This document shows, piece after piece, positions 63,747 to 64,000 of a stretch of 64,000 bases of DNA. Made by a program: the position numbers and the translations under genes. A model generated the notes under the pieces. The model did not search any database. It saw only the letters and a list, made by a program, of their open reading frames with translations, and had not been told where the DNA came from. Source of the stretch: Methanobacterium alkalithermotolerans (GTDB taxonomy: Archaea; Methanobacteriota; Methanobacteria; Methanobacteriales; Methanobacteriaceae); the NCBI RefSeq assembly GCF_018141185.1, contig NZ_CP058560.1, forward strand, positions 2,065,501 to 2,129,500, written 5' to 3'. The stretch's first letter is position 1; every line of letters begins with the position of its first letter.

Positions 63747-64000
63747 GGTTCTGGACCCACATACCCACCAGTCTATTACTCTACCTGGTCCTGATCTGGC
63801 TATTAAACTTACCAGTGACCATTCCTGGAATGGTAATTACCGGTCTGATATCGGTGGTGCCGGATATCATTGACAAGGTTACAGGTAAGCACCGTGGTTT
63901 TGGCCATTCATTTATTTTTTTGGCACCGGCCATACTGGCCTTCATGATAAACATATCCCTGGGATTGAGCATCGTATCAGCCTTCATTACTCATGTGGCC
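63743..64000 (+). CDS. DUF457-like membrane metal-dependent hydrolase (cut by right edge)
   Basis: Open to the end of the window, 86 residues seen. VVPDIIDKVTGKHRGFGHSF is the metal-binding motif of the YdjM/DUF457 family (PD...H-R-x-x-x-H-S), between membrane helices. These proteins are poorly understood; some are hydrolases linked to the SOS response. It ends the three-gene operon that starts with the Hjc-like gene. Confidence 0.78.
   Translation, partial: MRFWTHIPTSLLLYLVLIWLLNLPVTIPGMVITGLISVVPDIIDKVTGKHRGFGHSFIFLAPAILAFMINISLGLSIVSAFITHVA

Overview
The window is a chromosomal segment of an AT-rich methanogenic archaeon of the order Methanobacteriales, most likely Methanobacterium or a close relative. 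The evidence is methanofuran synthesis (MfnB), archaeal riboflavin synthase, deoxyhypusine synthase, a split glutamate synthase, a CbiMNQO cobalt importer, pseudomurein-binding-repeat (PMBR) surface proteins, TATA-type promoters close to start codons, and GGAGG/GGTGAT ribosome-binding sites. I see no rRNA, tRNA or CRISPR array.

Layout. 1-10.6 kb, nearly all on the minus strand: guaB (cut by the left edge), mfnB, a LutA/LutB-like Fe-S pair, two glycosyltransferases around a DUF2304 protein, an iron-sulfur flavoprotein, riboflavin synthase and cbiMNQO. 10.8-17.8 kb: pyrF, deoxyhypusine synthase, an HTH-CBS regulator, a small membrane protein, a Nudix hydrolase, a PEP-utilising protein without its ATP-grasp half, and MscS. 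17.9-23.8 kb: a cell-surface cluster with two M14-like zinc-peptidase proteins and two long PMBR proteins. 24.3-28.3 kb: a histidine kinase/response regulator cluster. 28.4-36 kb: a SOUL heme protein, a heliorhodopsin with all its hallmark residues, zinc-ribbon and HTH proteins, a radical SAM/SPASM enzyme preceded by two strong hairpins, a zinc phospholipase C-like protein and a CDF transporter. 36-48.5 kb: glutamate synthase domains with a divergent regulator and candidate operators, a PBP4-like S13 protein, LemA and DUF2207, and assorted membrane proteins. 48.9-52.6 kb: a SagB-type nitroreductase, a second histidine kinase, and an intact IS6-like insertion sequence (24-bp inverted repeats, 8-bp target duplication) just upstream of that kinase.

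From about 52.7 kb to the right edge the content changes to accessory DNA: a DUF2283 gene with a frameshifted DUF4258-like partner, a tyrosine recombinase, an archaeo-eukaryotic primase fused to a CHC2 zinc finger, a P-loop replication ATPase, a ribbon-helix-helix regulator, small unknown genes, a Holliday-junction-resolvase-like protein with an altered catalytic motif, and a DUF457-like membrane protein. This is best read as an integrated plasmid or virus whose right end lies outside the window.

The most notable observations are: several genes whose reading frame and Shine-Dalgarno spacing point to AUU, AUA or AUC start codons (two PMBR proteins, a zinc-ribbon membrane protein, a gene in the integrated element, and possibly one more); heliorhodopsin in a methanogen; an in-frame UGA inside the membrane anchor of a secreted protein; PMBR domains joined to an M14-type zinc peptidase; and a compact primase/ATPase replication module.
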